Origin: Saccharimonas sp963542675
Lineage (GTDB): Bacteria > Patescibacteriota > Saccharimonadia > Saccharimonadales > Saccharimonadaceae
Assembly: GCA_963542675.1 (NCBI GenBank)
Contig: CAUTXC010000008.1
Location: 1-36,874, forward strand
Direction: 5' to 3'
DNA length: 36,874 nt
The position numbers and the translations under genes are program-made. The notes beneath the pieces were generated by a model. That model was not told the DNA's origin and ran no database searches. It worked only from the letters and a program-made list of their open reading frames with translations. Shown here one piece after another: positions 1-8,330 of the stretch. The number at the start of each line of letters is the position of its first letter. Position 1 is the first letter of the stretch.

Positions 1-302
1 TGGGCGGCAGGTGTCATCCGGTCGGCATCGTCAATAATGACAAATTGCCGAGCCGTTGCCTTGCCCTGGGTGAGTGTGTGCAGCGAGCGGATGTCATCAA
101 CACGAATTGTCCCACGTTGCTGGTCATCATGGCCCTGGCTGGTATGAGGCCGGAGGATAAGTGCGGTACGGCTCGCAACCTGCCGTGCTGCGGTCATGAG
201 CCCAAGTCCAGGCGCACCAACAAGAAGCAATGACTGTGGTGGCTGCTGCGCTAGCTGGGCAAGACGCTGCTCGGTGCGGGGGTTATAGACGAGCGATGAC
301 AT
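1..302 (-). CDS. holB: DNA polymerase III delta-prime-like AAA+ protein, N-terminal part (runs off window)
   Basis: About 100 N-terminal residues are present; the rest lies beyond the left edge. The translation begins MSSLVYNPRTEQRLAQLAQ and runs through a P-loop-like GAPGLGLMT to a Walker B-like VIIDDADRMT, the layout of clamp-loader subunits. The P-loop lysine is replaced by leucine, so ATP is probably not hydrolysed, as is usual for delta-prime. In the family this subunit helps load the sliding clamp onto primed DNA. The ATG at 302 lies inside the end of the upstream pseudouridine synthase gene (20-bp overlap) and has a GAGGGAG ribosome binding site just before it, so the two are translationally coupled. 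A related clamp-loader or RuvB-like ATPase is possible because the C-terminus is not visible. Confidence 0.72.
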   Translation of the reverse strand, partial: MSSLVYNPRTEQRLAQLAQQPPQSLLLVGAPGLGLMTAARQVASRTALILRPHTSQGHDDQQRGTIRVDDIRSLHTLTQGKATARQFVIIDDADRMTPAA

Positions 303-1461
303 CGGCTCCCTCAGGAAAGAGTGCCATAAAGGCTGCTGGCGGTGGTGCAACAAACGTCTGACGTAGGCCAGCACGAGTCGTGATTTCGAGCTGGTAGGCG
401 TGCAGAAGGAGGCGCTCCCCTGCCGATCCATAAATGCGATCACCAACAATCGGTGTACCAATATATGCCAGATGGACACGCAGCTGATGCGTCCGACCAG
501 TGCGGGGACGCAGAGCGAGTAAGCTCAGGCTGGGCTGCGTGGCGAGTACTTTATAGATTGTTTGGGCAGATTTGCCGCGTGGATCGGCTCGAAAGGTGCT
601 TGGCGCGGCCGGGTTACGCCCCAGCGGGACATCGATCTTGGCTTGCTGCTGACGGGGTTGCCCTGCCACAACTGCTAGATATGTCTTCTTAGCGTGGCGC
701 TCGGCAAATTGCTTCTTAAGCCGCTGGAAGGCCTCAGGCGTACGTGCACCAATCATCACTCCGCTGGTGTCGCGGTCGAGTCGATGGACAATCCCTGGCC
801 GATTTGTCTCCAGTCCAACTGAAGTATAGCGCCGGAAAAAGTCTGCTACCGTAAACTCATCATTGAGCGCACCCTTGCTATGCGTGAGGATACCAGCTGG
901 TTTATTGATAACAATTACATCATCATCAATGTAGAGGATGGGGAGGGTTTTGTCGCTATGGTCGGTTGCATCAGGTAGGTTGATGGCGATGCTGTCGGTT
1001 TCTGCTACCAGTTGGCGTGGCTGACAGACGACTCTATCATTGACAGCGACATGGCCAGCTTTGATGTGTTTTTGCCAAGTAGAGCGACTAGTCTCGGGGT
1101 GGCGCGTTGCAAGCAGGCTATCAAGGCGCTGAGTGGTGCGCTGCTGCTGAAAAAGATAGACATCCTTACCCTTGAATGGTAGGCCGTAGGTCGCAATGTC
1201 ACTGAGTGGGTTGGGGAGAATTTCCCCTGTTGCATCACTTTTTGCGGTGTAGATCTGCTGCATGATGTAGGGTGTATGATCCTCCGCTGTGTCGTCGATG
1301 AGCAAAAAGTACTGCCGGCGGTCGAAGCGAAAACGCACCAGCTGGTTGATAGGCTGTGGGTGGCTACTGGCGATTTGGTCGATGTGACGCGGGACATTAT
1401 CGTCAGTTGCTTGACGAAACTGCCGTAAGATAGCAAGGAGGTCGCTTGATGTGATTTTCAT
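283..1461 (-). CDS. rluD: RluA/RluD-family 23S rRNA pseudouridine synthase with N-terminal extension
   Basis: 392 residues. An S4 RNA-binding domain spans about 108-165 (QRLDSLLATRHPETSRSTW onward). The RluA-type catalytic domain spans about 172-380, with the signature HRLDRDTSG at 226-234 and catalytic Asp229. RluA-family enzymes convert specific uridines in rRNA or tRNA to pseudouridine; the exact target cannot be read from sequence, so the symbol is approximate. About 105 residues precede the S4 domain, longer than in typical RluD, and I do not recognise this part. An in-frame start at 1551 would overlap trpS. The ATG at 1461 has a GGAG site 8 nt upstream and leaves a 25-bp gap after trpS, so I prefer it. 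It is the middle gene of a trpS, rluD, holB operon. Confidence 0.88.
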   Translation of the reverse strand: MKITSSDLLAILRQFRQATDDNVPRHIDQIASSHPQPINQLVRFRFDRRQYFLLIDDTAEDHTPYIMQQIYTAKSDATGEILPNPLSDIATYGLPFKGKDVYLFQQQRTTQRLDSLLATRHPETSRSTWQKHIKAGHVAVNDRVVCQPRQLVAETDSIAINLPDATDHSDKTLPILYIDDDVIVINKPAGILTHSKGALNDEFTVADFFRRYTSVGLETNRPGIVHRLDRDTSGVMIGARTPEAFQRLKKQFAERHAKKTYLAVVAGQPRQQQAKIDVPLGRNPAAPSTFRADPRGKSAQTIYKVLATQPSLSLLALRPRTGRTHQLRVHLAYIGTPIVGDRIYGSAGERLLLHAYQLEITTRAGLRQTFVAPPPAAFMALFPEGADVIARL

Positions 1462-1486
1462 ACAATGACTCCATCTCGCACTATAC

Positions 1487-2521
1487 TCATGATGTACTCC
1501 GCAAGCCAACCGCCTTTTGTACGCGGAGGAGCGTGATGCTAGCGACCTCATTCATTGCTCGCTCAGAGCGCTCGAGAGTAGCAAGCAGTGTCTCGTCGGA
1601 GATGCCTGCGAGCCGCGCTTGAAAATCAGTGAGGAAGGTAGCCACTGCTTCAGCTACTGCACGCTTGAGTGGACCATATTGGGTCTGCCCTACCCACTCG
1701 GCATTCACCTCGGCTTGCGGGCGATTGGTCAAGATTGCAAGCAGTTGAAGCAGATTAGTAATGCCTGGCTGGCGTTGCCAGTCAAAGTTGATAACACCAA
1801 GCGAGTCTGTTGTGGCAGCCATGATCTTTTTGCGCGCTTGGGCGGGGGTATCAGCAAGGTTAATCTTGGACTTTTGGTCGGTTGAACTCTTACTCATCTT
1901 CTTTTCTGGGTTTGTCAGGCTGCGAATGCGTAGACCGGTGTCGCGTTGGATGAAGGCGGTTTGCTTGGCAGTTGGCTCTGGTACAGTGAAAAGCTCGCCG
2001 AACTTATGATTCATGCGCAGTGCAATATCACGGGTAATCTCCAGGTGCTGGAACTGATCCTCACCGACTGGCACCCATCGAGCGTTGTAAAGAAGAATAT
2101 CAGCTGCCATTAGGACAGGGTAATTAAAGAGCCCAACGGTGACATTATTGTTGGTATCAGCTGATTTTTCTTTAAACTGCGTCATCCGGCTCATCTCGCC
2201 AAAGCCAGTAAAGCAATCCAAGATCCATGTGAGTTCACTGTGTGCTGGGATGAAGCTCTGCCGGTAGAGAAATGTATGCTCGTCGGTGATGTCGAGCCCT
2301 GCTGCGATGAAGTACTTGAGGTTGGTTAGCGTATTCTCGTAGAGTGTTTTGTGGTCGATCGGTGTAGTAAAGCTGTGGAGGTCAGGCACAAACATATTGA
2401 GCTGGTAGTGCCCAGCGTAGTGCTGCTGCAGCTGTACCATTGGCACAAAGGCACCAAGATAATTGCCAAGTGTCGGCTCTTCATTGCTACGAATTCCGGT
2501 GAGGATAACTTCTTTGGACAT
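1487..2521 (-). CDS. trpS: Tryptophanyl-tRNA synthetase
   Basis: 344 residues, normal for bacterial TrpRS, a class I synthetase that charges tRNA-Trp with tryptophan in the cytoplasm. The HIGH-equivalent motif appears as TLGNYLGA (17-24) and the KMSKS loop as KKMSKS (207-212). GEDQFQHLEITRDIA in the Rossmann core is typical of the family. The ATG at 2521 has no Shine-Dalgarno sequence; an extended -10 (TGC-TATACT, 2528-2536) ends only 6 nt before it, so the mRNA is probably leaderless. The gene ends in TGA, showing that TGA is a stop here. It is the first gene of the trpS, rluD, holB operon. Confidence 0.97.
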   Translation of the reverse strand: MSKEVILTGIRSNEEPTLGNYLGAFVPMVQLQQHYAGHYQLNMFVPDLHSFTTPIDHKTLYENTLTNLKYFIAAGLDITDEHTFLYRQSFIPAHSELTWILDCFTGFGEMSRMTQFKEKSADTNNNVTVGLFNYPVLMAADILLYNARWVPVGEDQFQHLEITRDIALRMNHKFGELFTVPEPTAKQTAFIQRDTGLRIRSLTNPEKKMSKSSTDQKSKINLADTPAQARKKIMAATTDSLGVINFDWQRQPGITNLLQLLAILTNRPQAEVNAEWVGQTQYGPLKRAVAEAVATFLTDFQARLAGISDETLLATLERSERAMNEVASITLLRVQKAVGLRSTS

Positions 2522-2527
2522 ATACGT

Positions 2528-2536
2528 AGTATAGCA
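2528..2536 (-). promoter_or_regulatory. Extended -10 promoter of trpS (leaderless)
   Basis: On the minus strand TGC-TATACT lies with six bases between the hexamer and the trpS ATG at 2521, so transcription should begin at or next to the start codon. No convincing -35 is visible; the TGn extension fits that. Confidence 0.65.
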
Positions 2537-2712
2537 TTTTCGGTGGCGAGTTTGAATAAGAGATCAAAACACGCAGTATATGAGGTACTATACGAAACGA
2601 TATCATTGACATAGAGTAGCATTTCTGGTTAGCTAGATAGTAAGGATTCGTTTCGAGCAATCGAGACGAGAGGAGTTAAGAAAGACGACGGGAGAACGCC
2701 ACGAACGACACT

Positions 2713-2718
2713 TATAAT
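2713..2718 (+). promoter_or_regulatory. Candidate -10 box of the GH32 gene
   Basis: A perfect TATAAT lies 48 nt upstream of the GH32 start codon. No good -35 is seen at 16-18 nt. It would give a leader of about 40 nt that contains the strong AAGGAG site at 2756-2761. Confidence 0.5.
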
Positions 2719-2765
2719 GTACTGTGTATTGATTTGCTAATGTCAAGAAAAATCTAAGGAGCACC

Positions 2766-4412
2766 ATGCTAAAAACCATCAAAACGAAAAAAAATACGAC
2801 AAAATATACTCTTGTTGCGCTGGTGGCAGGCTTTGCGCTACTGAGCGTGGGGTCAAGCTATATTTATGCGCGATCCGCTCAGAATTCTCGCAATAGCAAT
2901 CTATCTAACATTACTGCCAACACCAATACTGATGGATTCCAGCAATCAAATCACTACAATACACCAAAAGGCTTCATGAATGACATCCAGACAATCTTCA
3001 AAGGAACGGATGACTACTATCACCTCTACTACCTGCTCAATAAAAACTATAAGTCGAGCAACGACGGTACCGAGTGGTACCATATTCGCACCAAGGATTG
3101 GGAGCACTTTGAAGACCTCGGTGTGGCGATTCCTAAGTTTGTCAACGGCTGGTCGGCAGTTGCCTCGGGTTCGGTCTATCAGAATAGTAATGGATTTTTC
3201 CATGATTTGCCCAAAACGGCAATAATTGCCTACTTTACGAGCTATACCGAGACTGGCCAGCACCAATATGCCGCATATTCGCTGGACGATGGTCGCACCT
3301 ACTACCCGTATAATCACAGCCAGCCAGTCATGAAGGCAGAATCCAAAGAGCAGAACTTCCGCGACCCACACGTCTGGTACAATGAATCTACCAAGAAGCT
3401 GATGATGTATCTGGCTGAAGGCGATAAGGTTGGTATCTACTCAAGTACTGACGGAAAAAAGTGGGAATACCAGGGTGCAACCATGCTCAACGGTAGCACG
3501 CTTGACGGCAAAGATCTTGGCCTTATCGAGTGCCCTAACCTCAAGAGTTTTTATGATCCACAAACAAAGACTACCAAGCACGTGCTACTCTTTGGGGCCA
3601 ATGGCTATCAATATGGTTCGACAACAGGCAGCTACTACATGATTGGCCACCTCGAAGCCAATGGTAACTTTGTCGCCGAGCAGCAACCAGAGCGGCTTGA
3701 CCACGGAACGGATTACTACGGCGCTAATTACTACCAGGAAAGCCCAACACGCGTTAAGAGTATTGGCTGGATGGGTAACTGGGAGTACTCGCAAGGGCAG
3801 ATTCTGAAGGATGACGGCCAAGAGGCGAAGCATATCGGCTCGATGAGCTCAACCCATTCCCTTTCGATGACCCAAAAGGATGGAAAGTATGTCGTGCGGT
3901 CGCGCTTGATCAATAACAATGCGCGCACCAGCGGCCTCCGCACAAAGCAATCAGCTCGAACGTCGAAAACAGCACCTGATGGCTACCACAAAGAATTGCT
4001 CAAAGTCAATCGCAAAGCTTCGCAAGAGATTAGTCTTCACTTTGCAAATAATACGGCCAATACGAAAGGCCACGTTCGGGTCTTCATCAATCAAAACGAC
4101 AGCCGCGTGAGTGTTGACCTTAACACCGAGACTGGCACCTACGAGGTGAAACGGAATAGCTCGAAGATCACTGGTGAAGCGAAAAATAAGTACGAAAAGG
4201 CGTATGCAGTATATAATAATTGGCAAAATCGCCAGCGCTACTTCGTCTATCTCGTTGCCGACAAAGGGAGCCTTGAGATTGCTATGCCAGATGGGCAGAT
4301 CTATTCGCTGATGAAACTATCAAGTGATCCAAACATGCAGGTTGTAGTGGAGTCAAGTACTGATAATAGCGTATCGGCGACACTATGTGACTTCCAAAAC
4401 AACACGCGGTAA
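2766..4412 (+). CDS. Exported GH32 fructan hydrolase (levanase/fructanase-like)
   Basis: 548 residues. A basic N-terminus is followed by a hydrophobic segment at about 14-34 (signal peptide or anchor), so the enzyme should work outside the membrane. The GH32 five-bladed propeller begins near residue 60. The nucleophile motif is HYNTPKGFMND (Asp73), a GSVY block lies at 135-138, the transition-state motif RDP is at 199-201, and the acid/base motif is ECPN with Glu255. A C-terminal beta-sandwich region runs from about 400. GH32 enzymes cleave beta-fructosides such as levan, inulin or sucrose. The usual NDPNG is NDIQ here, so substrate and endo/exo mode are uncertain. The gene is a single transcription unit with a strong AAGGAG site and looks Asn/Lys-rich and more AT-rich than its neighbours, which may indicate acquisition by transfer. 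Confidence 0.85.
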   Translation: MLKTIKTKKNTTKYTLVALVAGFALLSVGSSYIYARSAQNSRNSNLSNITANTNTDGFQQSNHYNTPKGFMNDIQTIFKGTDDYYHLYYLLNKNYKSSNDGTEWYHIRTKDWEHFEDLGVAIPKFVNGWSAVASGSVYQNSNGFFHDLPKTAIIAYFTSYTETGQHQYAAYSLDDGRTYYPYNHSQPVMKAESKEQNFRDPHVWYNESTKKLMMYLAEGDKVGIYSSTDGKKWEYQGATMLNGSTLDGKDLGLIECPNLKSFYDPQTKTTKHVLLFGANGYQYGSTTGSYYMIGHLEANGNFVAEQQPERLDHGTDYYGANYYQESPTRVKSIGWMGNWEYSQGQILKDDGQEAKHIGSMSSTHSLSMTQKDGKYVVRSRLINNNARTSGLRTKQSARTSKTAPDGYHKELLKVNRKASQEISLHFANNTANTKGHVRVFINQNDSRVSVDLNTETGTYEVKRNSSKITGEAKNKYEKAYAVYNNWQNRQRYFVYLVADKGSLEIAMPDGQIYSLMKLSSDPNMQVVVESSTDNSVSATLCDFQNNTR

Positions 4413-4445
4413 CATAACACAAGAAAAATTTCTTCTCTAACAGAC

Positions 4446-4480
4446 AATAAAGCTCCCTGACTGTAGAAGGGAGCTTTATT
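4446..4480. terminator. Bidirectional intrinsic terminator between GH32 and hydrolase genes
   Basis: A perfect 13-bp stem (AATAAAGCTCCCT pairing with AGGGAGCTTTATT) with a 9-nt loop gives U-rich tails on both strands. It serves the plus-strand GH32 gene and the convergent minus-strand hydrolase gene. Confidence 0.88.
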
Positions 4481-4542
4481 ATAATCAAGGAACGGTGTAG
4501 TAGTATGCAGTACTGTACCTATACTATATAGGAATAGCGAGC

Positions 4543-5334
4543 TTATTGTTCGAGGTGTTTGGCAATAAGCTTGGCATAGCGTTTGCGAATCTCGTGGCCA
4601 GTGATGGCTGTCTCAATCACGACATTGCGACGCTGGCGCTGGATTGCCTTGAAGTGCTTTGGTATCATCACTGCATCGAGTGTGCCGTAGAGAATCGTTA
4701 TCGGTAGCGGTGGTAGATTACAGGCATCACTGAGCGAGGTTTGGAGTAAAATGCTATTGCGCGCCGTCTTGGCGTATGGCGAAAACCCTTCGCGGCTGAT
4801 ATGAAAATTCTTCTGCGTCCGTTTGTATTGATTGACTGCGCCGATGAGCTTTGGTGATGCGTTGATCGCCCTAAGAAATCCTTTACCAATTGTCTTGAGG
4901 AGCGCCTCACGTAGTGGGCGCTTAGCGATATCACGTGGTAGATAGATTGGTGGTGAGCACAGTACAAGCTTTTGGACGCGGCGAGGAAACAGCTTGGTGT
5001 ATTCAATTGCGACTAGTGTACCAAGTGAGTGCCCACACAAGATCACCTGGCGCAGCGGCGCAGCATGGCGAATCGTTTTGCGCAAGGCACGCGCATGATC
5101 GGTCAGGGTATAATCGGGCCAGGCAGGCTTGCGCGATTGGCCAAAGCCCAGCAAATCAACTGCCAAGACTGGTTGGTCGCCAAGCTGATTCAGTACATCT
5201 TGCCAAATATTATGATTTACCCCAATACCATGAATAAGCACAATAACTGGTCGAGACATGTCGTGCCAATCGCCACATACTTGGGTATGCAGCGGATACG
5301 CCAGGCCAAATAGTTCGTGAAGTTTGTCGTACAT
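4543..5334 (-). CDS. Alpha/beta-hydrolase fold protein
   Basis: 263 residues. The oxyanion-loop motif HGIG is at 35-38, the nucleophile elbow GHSLG at 101-105 gives Ser103, and the likely remaining triad members are Asp220 (YGTLDAVM) and His247 (TGHEI). This is a complete serine-hydrolase site of the alpha/beta-hydrolase superfamily. No signal peptide is seen. The substrate cannot be assigned; esterase, lipase-like or haloperoxidase-like activities are possible. An in-frame ATG at 5355 overlaps the -10 box of the predicted promoter, so I use the ATG at 5334, which starts about 4 nt after the predicted transcription start. The gene is monocistronic, ending at the bidirectional terminator it shares with GH32. 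Confidence 0.85.
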   Translation of the reverse strand: MYDKLHELFGLAYPLHTQVCGDWHDMSRPVIVLIHGIGVNHNIWQDVLNQLGDQPVLAVDLLGFGQSRKPAWPDYTLTDHARALRKTIRHAAPLRQVILCGHSLGTLVAIEYTKLFPRRVQKLVLCSPPIYLPRDIAKRPLREALLKTIGKGFLRAINASPKLIGAVNQYKRTQKNFHISREGFSPYAKTARNSILLQTSLSDACNLPPLPITILYGTLDAVMIPKHFKAIQRQRRNVVIETAITGHEIRKRYAKLIAKHLEQ

Positions 5335-5345
5335 ACTAGTGTTGT

Positions 5346-5375
5346 ATTGTATCATTTTTGGCAGGCTGGCCGCAA
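5346..5375 (-). promoter_or_regulatory. Promoter of the alpha/beta-hydrolase gene
   Basis: TTGCGG (5370-5375), an 18-bp spacer and TGA-extended TACAAT (5346-5351) on the minus strand. Eleven bases separate the -10 from the chosen ATG, so the leader is about 4 nt. Confidence 0.7.
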
Positions 5376-5475
5376 AAGAATGGTGACATTATGCATATAA
5401 GGGACCTGTAGTAACATCTCTAGTGTCTAGAAGCTACTCTATCTCATCACTCTTAGTAATATTTTACTATAGCAA

Positions 5476-5500
5476 ATACCCTGCCATGCTGACAGGGTAT
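5476..5500 (-). terminator. Terminator of the alpha operon, after rpsI
   Basis: An 8-bp stem (ATACCCTG with CAGGGTAT) and 9-nt loop lie about 20 bp past the rpsI stop. The T-tract on the minus strand is short (TTTGCTAT). Confidence 0.65.
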
Positions 5501-5521
5501 GTTATGAAGTAGGCAAAATGC

Positions 5522-5920
5522 TTAACGCTTCGAGTATTGCTCGCGTTTGCGGGCGCTGCGCAAGCCGTATTTTTTGCGCTCTTTTTCGCGTGGGTCGCGG
5601 CGCAAGAATTCGGCCTTCTTGAGTGTGCCGCGCAGGTCTGGTGCGCCAACGGTAATCGCTTTAGCGATCGCCATCTTGATAGCATCAACCTGACCGCTGA
5701 GGCCACCACCCTTCACTAGGACGGTAACATCAAACTCTTTTTGCTTGCCAACCAAGGCCAGTGGGTCAGTCACTTCAGCTAGCAATGTCTTGTTGCCTGA
5801 TAGGTAGTCAAGCGCTGACTTGCCATTGATCGTTACATTTCCCTTACCTTTGACCAGTCGAGCGCGGGCAGTAGCGCTTTTGCGCCGGCCAAGACCATAG
5901 TCGTATGTTGCTTGTGCCAT
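5522..5920 (-). CDS. rpsI: 30S ribosomal protein S9 (uS9)
   Basis: 132 residues, the normal length. The N-terminal YGLGRRKSATARARL block and the invariant C-terminal tail ending KREQYSKR identify uS9; the tail reaches the P-site tRNA anticodon stem-loop in the 30S subunit. The gene directly follows rplM with no spacer, the usual rplM-rpsI pairing, and here the pair is attached to the end of the alpha operon. A hairpin terminator follows. Confidence 0.98.
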   Translation of the reverse strand: MAQATYDYGLGRRKSATARARLVKGKGNVTINGKSALDYLSGNKTLLAEVTDPLALVGKQKEFDVTVLVKGGGLSGQVDAIKMAIAKAITVGAPDLRGTLKKAEFLRRDPREKERKKYGLRSARKREQYSKR

Positions 5921-6358
5921 TTATTGTACCTCTACTTTCTCTGGTTGCTGTGCGGTGTGGGCGTGCTCTTCGCCAGCAAAGACGCGGAGACGAGCTAGGC
6001 GGTCTGCCGCAAGCTTGTTTTTGGGTAGCATACCCTTCACAGCAGCAGTAATGATGCGCTCTGGTGCGTTTTCGCGCACTTCCTTGAGCTGAGCGTCTTT
6101 GATACCACCAGGGAAACCACTGTGATGGTAGTAGATCTTGTCCGTCTCTTTCTTGCCAGTCACAACAGCCTTAGCCGCGTTGATGACAACGACGTAGTCG
6201 CCTCCATCGACGTGCGGCGTGTAAGTTGACTTATATTTGCCAACCAAGTACTGTGCAATGGTTGTTGCGGTGCGGCCAAGTGGTGCTTGGCTCGCGTCGA
6301 TCAAAATCCAGCGCCGGCTAACATCGGCTGGCTTCTGCGAGAATGTTTTGTGAGCCAT
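5921..6358 (-). CDS. rplM: 50S ribosomal protein L13 (uL13)
   Basis: 145 residues. The motifs RRWILIDASQAPLGRTATTIAQYLVGK, the VVVINAAKAVVTGKK stretch and KMYYHHSGFPGG-like KIYYHHSGFPGG are diagnostic of uL13, an early-assembly protein of the large subunit. It lies 2 bp after rplQ and abuts rpsI, so the three are co-transcribed. Linking rplM-rpsI directly to rplQ is common in bacteria; truA, which often sits between them, is absent. Confidence 0.98.
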   Translation of the reverse strand: MAHKTFSQKPADVSRRWILIDASQAPLGRTATTIAQYLVGKYKSTYTPHVDGGDYVVVINAAKAVVTGKKETDKIYYHHSGFPGGIKDAQLKEVRENAPERIITAAVKGMLPKNKLAADRLARLRVFAGEEHAHTAQQPEKVEVQ

Positions 6359-6360
6359 AA

Positions 6361-6765
6361 CTACTTCGCCTCCTTTGCGGTTGCCTCGGGCTTAGGCATT
6401 GGCTTGAGCTCGTCAACAAACTCAATCACTGCCATCTGCGCACCATCGCCACGGCGCAGGCGTGTCCGATACACACGCACGTGACCACTTGATCGGTGGC
6501 TGAGTTGCGGGGCAATCTGGTCAACCAATTTGATTGCCGCAGCTTGTGTGCTGAGCCCAGCAATGACAGCGCGGCGATGAGCGAGGTCACCCTTCTTAGC
6601 TTTGGTAATGAGCTTTTCGATGTAGCGCACCAACTCCTTAGCCTTTGGCAGCGTCGTTTCGATTCGCTCCTCAACAACCAAGCTGGTTGCTAGGCCTTTG
6701 AGCAGGGCTCGACGTTGATCGCGTTCGCGGCCGAGCTTGCGCCCTTTGTATCCGTGTCGATGCAT
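6361..6765 (-). CDS. rplQ: 50S ribosomal protein L17 (bL17)
   Basis: 134 residues. It begins MHRHGYKGRKLGRERDQRRALLKGLATSL, the classical bL17 N-terminus, followed by the TTLPKAKELVRYIEKLITKAK segment. bL17 lies near the peptide exit tunnel of the large subunit. It starts immediately after the rpoA stop, as in the standard alpha operon order rpoA-rplQ. The C-terminus carries a short Lys/Glu/Pro-rich tail. Confidence 0.98.
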   Translation of the reverse strand: MHRHGYKGRKLGRERDQRRALLKGLATSLVVEERIETTLPKAKELVRYIEKLITKAKKGDLAHRRAVIAGLSTQAAAIKLVDQIAPQLSHRSSGHVRVYRTRLRRGDGAQMAVIEFVDELKPMPKPEATAKEAK

Positions 6766-7689
6766 TTAGAGCTCCAATTCTGCTAGTTTATCTTTTACTT
6801 CGTCGAGGGCTTTGCTGCCAAAGCCTTTGAGCTCGCGCAGGTCCTGCTCTGTCAAAGTGACGAGGTCATGAACAGTGCGAATCTCATTGTTGATGAGCGC
6901 GTTTGCGGTGCGGGCACTAAGGCCGAGGTCTTCGATCGAGGTGTTCAGCTCGTTATCTTCCTCAGCAGTCTGAGTGCCAAGTGCTGGTGCCGATACAACA
7001 GTTGTACTACCAGCAAGAGCGGTATACTGATTGACCAAAATCGCCGCAGCTTGCTCGAAGGCATCGCGTGGCGTCAAGCTACCGTCAGTCTCGACGGTCA
7101 TCTCAAGCCGCTCCAGGTTGGTTTCTTGGCCAACACGAGTTGGATCGACCTTGAAGCGCACACGCGTCACAGGGCTAAACTGCGCGTCCATGGCGATCAT
7201 GTCGCTGTGTAGCCGGTTGGCACTCGACTCCTCCATCGGGTAGTACCCCCGACCAGCCTCGGCCACCAGATCAATAACGACATTAGCCTGTGGGTCGTCA
7301 ATTGTGCAGATAACGTGCTCAGGGTTAACAACCTCAACCTCAGCATTGGCTGCAATATCCCCAGCGGTTACTGCACCAGCGCCTTGCTTCTCAAGCCGCA
7401 GCTCGACTGGCTCATCACTGTGCACAACCAAGTCGACGCCTTTGAGGTTAAGCATGATGTCAGTGACATCTTCTTTGACGCCAGGTACGGTGGTGAACTC
7501 ATGTGTCGCACCCTGCATTCGGAAAGCCGTAAAGGCTCCGCCGCGGATACTGCTCAGCAATACCCGGCGCAAGCTGTTGCCCAGCGTGTTACCGTAGCTG
7601 GCGTGCAGTGGCTCAATGACAAACGTGCTGCTGTGCGGCCCATTGTCATCGATGCGCGCCAACGCTGGATCGTGAATTAATTTAGACAT
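6766..7689 (-). CDS. rpoA: DNA-directed RNA polymerase subunit alpha
   Basis: 307 residues. The N-terminal dimerisation domain includes SSTFVIEPLHASYGNTLGNSLRRVLLSS, and the C-terminal domain (from about 235) includes IEDLGLSARTANALINNEI and LRELKGFGSKALDEVKDKL, the helix-hairpin-helix that contacts UP elements and regulators. Alpha dimers nucleate assembly of RNA polymerase with the beta and beta-prime subunits also encoded here. A TTG at 7695 is in frame, but the ATG at 7689, 10 nt after AAGGAG, gives the standard MSKLIHDP start. It lies in the operon between rpsD and rplQ. Confidence 0.97.
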   Translation of the reverse strand: MSKLIHDPALARIDDNGPHSSTFVIEPLHASYGNTLGNSLRRVLLSSIRGGAFTAFRMQGATHEFTTVPGVKEDVTDIMLNLKGVDLVVHSDEPVELRLEKQGAGAVTAGDIAANAEVEVVNPEHVICTIDDPQANVVIDLVAEAGRGYYPMEESSANRLHSDMIAMDAQFSPVTRVRFKVDPTRVGQETNLERLEMTVETDGSLTPRDAFEQAAAILVNQYTALAGSTTVVSAPALGTQTAEEDNELNTSIEDLGLSARTANALINNEIRTVHDLVTLTEQDLRELKGFGSKALDEVKDKLAELEL

Positions 7690-7712
7690 GTACAAAATTC
7701 TCCTTACCCTTG

Positions 7713-8330
7713 TTAGCGTGAGTAGTACTCAACAATCAGTTGCTCGTTGATACCAGCCTCAGCTTCTTCGCGCTTTGGCTCGCCCGATACTTCGATCTTG
7801 AGTTTTTTGATATCGCTCTTGAGCCAACTCAGAGGTGGTTGGGAGGTGTTGCCGTAGATGTCGTCAATTGCAGTAAAGTAGCCAGACTTTGCACTCTTTG
7901 GTCGAACGGTAATGACATCCCCTGCCTTGAGGCGGATTGATGGAATGTCAACGCGGCGACCATTAAGCTCAAAGTGACCGTGGCTCACCAGCTGGCGGGC
8001 CTGGCGACGGCTCGTCGCAAAGCCAGCACGGTACACAGCGTTGTCGAGCCGGAGCTCGAGGAAGCGGAGCAGGTTCTCACCGCTTAGGCCTGGTTTGCGA
8101 GTTGCTTCGTTCATAAGCTTAGCAAACTGCTTCTCCAGCAGGCCATACATGCGGCGCACTTTCTGCTTTTCACGTAGCTGGGTTGCGTACATGCTTGGCT
8201 TGCTCTGACGGCCATGAGCGTGCTCGCCCGGAATGCCACTCTTGCGTGCCAAAATCTTGTGTGCCTTAGGGTGAAGCGCCACGCCTTCGCGGCGGCTCTG
8301 CTTCACGATTGGGCTTCTATCTCGTGCCAT
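7713..8330 (-). CDS. rpsD: 30S ribosomal protein S4 (uS4), zinc-free form
   Basis: 205 residues. The S4 RNA-binding domain includes LDNAVYRAGFATSRRQARQLVSHGHFELNG. uS4 is a primary 16S rRNA binder that initiates 30S assembly and takes part in translational fidelity. The N-terminal region reads SPIVKQSRREG and HKILARKSGIPGEHAHGRQ, where zinc-binding homologues have CxxC and a second Cys pair; all four cysteines are absent. It follows rpsK without a gap and precedes rpoA, the conserved alpha operon arrangement. Confidence 0.98.
   Translation of the reverse strand: MARDRSPIVKQSRREGVALHPKAHKILARKSGIPGEHAHGRQSKPSMYATQLREKQKVRRMYGLLEKQFAKLMNEATRKPGLSGENLLRFLELRLDNAVYRAGFATSRRQARQLVSHGHFELNGRRVDIPSIRLKAGDVITVRPKSAKSGYFTAIDDIYGNTSQPPLSWLKSDIKKLKIEVSGEPKREEAEAGINEQLIVEYYSR

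Noticed and set aside
45..233. A 62-codon plus-strand frame at the left edge
   Set aside because: It is antisense to the holB-like gene, whose minus-strand translation shows recognisable AAA+ motifs.
1005..1436. A 143-codon minus-strand frame inside the rluD-like gene
   Set aside because: It is an alternative frame of a recognised gene, Ser/Thr-rich and without motifs.
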